Assembly (NCBI GenBank): GCA_035495555.1
Contig: DATJFQ010000108.1
Coordinates: forward strand, 1 to 6,179
Source of the DNA: DATJFQ01 sp035495555
Lineage (GTDB): Bacteria > Acidobacteriota > Vicinamibacteria > Vicinamibacterales > 2-12-FULL-66-21
Direction: 5' to 3'
DNA length: 6,179 nt
Shown: positions 5,410 to 6,179 of the stretch, piece after piece
Position numbering within the stretch: position 1 is the first letter of the stretch
Layout of the letters: every line of letters begins with the position of its first letter
The notes under the pieces: generated by a model
The model's input: only the letters and a program-made list of their open reading frames with translations
Database searches by the model: none
Told to the model about the DNA's origin: nothing
Made by a program: the position numbers and the translations under genes

Positions 5410-5694
5410 GGGTAGCGAGTCCGGACGGACGCGGCTCCCATGGCCGAAGGCAAGCTGCCTGCCCGATGTTTTGCAACAACTTACGGGGATTTCGTCGCCT
5501 TTGTGCGCTGTTTCTGCACATCGTTTCGCGCGGATCGTGATCGGTTTCTGCGACCTCCACTTCTTTACGTGTCGCGAAAGGGGAAACGACGCTGGTAAGC
5601 CCCGGTTGCGCAGATCTGCAAGAAAAGGCCTGAATTCGCGCGTCACCGTGGCCGGCTGCTTGCCTATGCCGCGCTCGTTCAGGAGGTGCAGTCA
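5410..5694. other. divergent intergenic region, no gene seen
   Basis: These 285 bases separate the two divergent exported-protein genes. Visible structure includes AGGCA-AGC-TGCCT (5448-5460), the 8-base palindrome GTCCGGAC (5419-5426), a TGTGC/GCACA hairpin near 5502-5520, and a GTGTCG/CGACGC stem around 5570-5593. The minus strand carries GTAAGTTGTTGCAAAACA near 5468-5485. I find no confident -35/-10 pair on either strand, no tRNA and no riboswitch I can name. The promoters of both neighbours must lie here. Confidence 0.5.
5681..5688 (+). promoter_or_regulatory. strong Shine-Dalgarno (AGGAGGTG)
   Basis: AGGAGGTG lies 6 bases in front of the ATG at 5695 and is an almost perfect complement of the 16S rRNA 3' end. 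It fixes the start of the lipoprotein gene. It stands out because the other starts in the window have no recognisable Shine-Dalgarno. Confidence 0.85.
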
Positions 5695-6179
5695 ATGACG
5701 TTTCGAATTATCGCTGCGGGTGCCCTGCTTGCCGGTGCGGTCGCGTTCGTCGCGGCGTGCGAACGGAGTCCCGCGGCGCCGACCGGGCAAAACGCGGGAA
5801 TGAGCGCGTCAGCGCAGGTGACCGGCGCCGCCGCGCCGGCAGCGCCGCTTTCGGCGGCGCAGGGACGCGAGAACATCATGGTCAACGTGCACGACGCGTG
5901 CGACGCCGACACGTTCAATGCAGCCATCGGCGCAGGAACCTGCGTGCGTAACGGGGGCGTGAACTTCGACGAATTCGTCGCACAGTTAACGGCCCACGGC
6001 TCGGCGGGTGCGTGGCATTTCGCCCCCGGCGTGGCGAACGCCAGCGTGGGCGAGACGTTCCTTGCCTCCAACACCGGCGGGGAAGTCCACACCTTCACGG
6101 AGGTCGCGGAGTTCGGCGGCGGGATCGTGCCGTTCCTCAATCAGCTCGCGGGAACGCCGAACGTCGCGCCCGAGTGCAA
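5695..6179 (+). CDS. cupredoxin-like lipoprotein, partial (3' end beyond window)
   Basis: The frame is open from 5695 to the window end (161 codons) and its stop is not in the window. Residues 1-22 form a lipoprotein signal (FRIIAAGALLAGAVAFVAAC), with C22 as the probable lipidated cysteine in VAAC. A low-complexity Ala/Pro/Ser linker runs to about 57. The mature domain has VNVHDACDADTFNAAIGAGT-C (C69 and C83, likely a disulfide), a WHFAPG strand (107-112), SVGETF, and N126-TGGEVHTF (H132). The pattern W-x-F-x-P, G-x-(T/S)F, N-x-GGE-x-HTF resembles the start of a cupredoxin fold, with H132 as the likely first type-1 copper ligand. From memory, members of this acidobacterial-type family end in a C-x-H-P-x-M ligand cluster, which would lie outside this window. 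It probably acts as a membrane-anchored periplasmic electron carrier or copper-binding protein. The copper role is inferred, as the second ligand set is unseen. Confidence 0.78.
   Translation, partial: MTFRIIAAGALLAGAVAFVAACERSPAAPTGQNAGMSASAQVTGAAAPAAPLSAAQGRENIMVNVHDACDADTFNAAIGAGTCVRNGGVNFDEFVAQLTAHGSAGAWHFAPGVANASVGETFLASNTGGEVHTFTEVAEFGGGIVPFLNQLAGTPNVAPEC

Noticed and set aside
5439..5441. Minus-strand ATG at 5441 as an alternative transglycosylase start
   Set aside because: It is 32 bases upstream of the chosen ATG and therefore out of frame with the SLT domain.
5560..5640. Possible riboswitch in front of the lipoprotein gene (CGAAAGGGG, GACGC and GTAAGCC strings recall c-di-GMP-I elements)
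   Set aside because: The order and spacing do not match. The conserved GGCAAACC part and the closing P1 stem are missing, so I could not support any named riboswitch.
5410..5646. N-terminal extension of the lytic transglycosylase to 5646
   Set aside because: The 79 extra residues look like translated noncoding DNA (many Arg, Cys and His, no pattern), and a proper signal peptide begins at the ATG at 5409.

Overview
The window is high-GC DNA that most likely comes from an acidobacterium, probably of the Vicinamibacteria (subdivision 6) type. The best pointer is a PadR-type regulator translationally coupled to an 874-residue MacB/FtsX-like 'acidobacterial duplicated orphan permease' (ADOP). This pairing is abundant in Acidobacteriota and uncommon elsewhere. 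The S4-domain protein, S20, the DUF4124-SLT transglycosylase and the cupredoxin-like lipoprotein all fit that placement, but none proves it. Related phyla such as Gemmatimonadota or Rokubacteria cannot be excluded from sequence reading alone.

Left part (1-791), plus strand: a small helical protein and a minimal nucleotidyltransferase overlap by four bases (ATGA). This is a two-gene cassette with toxin-antitoxin-like architecture. It is preceded by a short palindrome and a good -10 box that lies directly on the start codon, and followed by a GC-rich hairpin in the convergent gap to rpsT.

Middle part (792-4713), all minus strand, read from right to left: a PadR regulator, the ADOP permease (GTGA overlap with padR), a small Hsp15-like S4 RNA-binding protein, and ribosomal protein S20 (rpsT). 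The padR promoter contains a 19-base palindrome over its -10 box, a strong candidate for an autoregulatory operator controlling the permease. Both ends of the padR-permease operon are bordered by related repeats built from the unit CAACTAC. At the 3' end they form a 96-base imperfect inverted repeat. At the 5' end they form a direct cluster with an exact 14-base tandem duplication.

Right part (4714-6179): a secreted or periplasmic lytic transglycosylase (DUF4124 plus SLT domain, minus strand) is divergent from a lipoprotein of a cupredoxin-like family (plus strand) that runs off the window end. The 285-base divergent region has small hairpins and a strong Shine-Dalgarno for the lipoprotein, but no riboswitch I can name.

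The most interesting signals are the paired repeats bracketing the regulator-permease operon, the palindromic operator on the padR promoter, the nucleotidyltransferase pair, and the recurrence of -10-like boxes immediately next to start codons (leaderless or near-leaderless transcripts). I did not find a clearly new multi-gene system.
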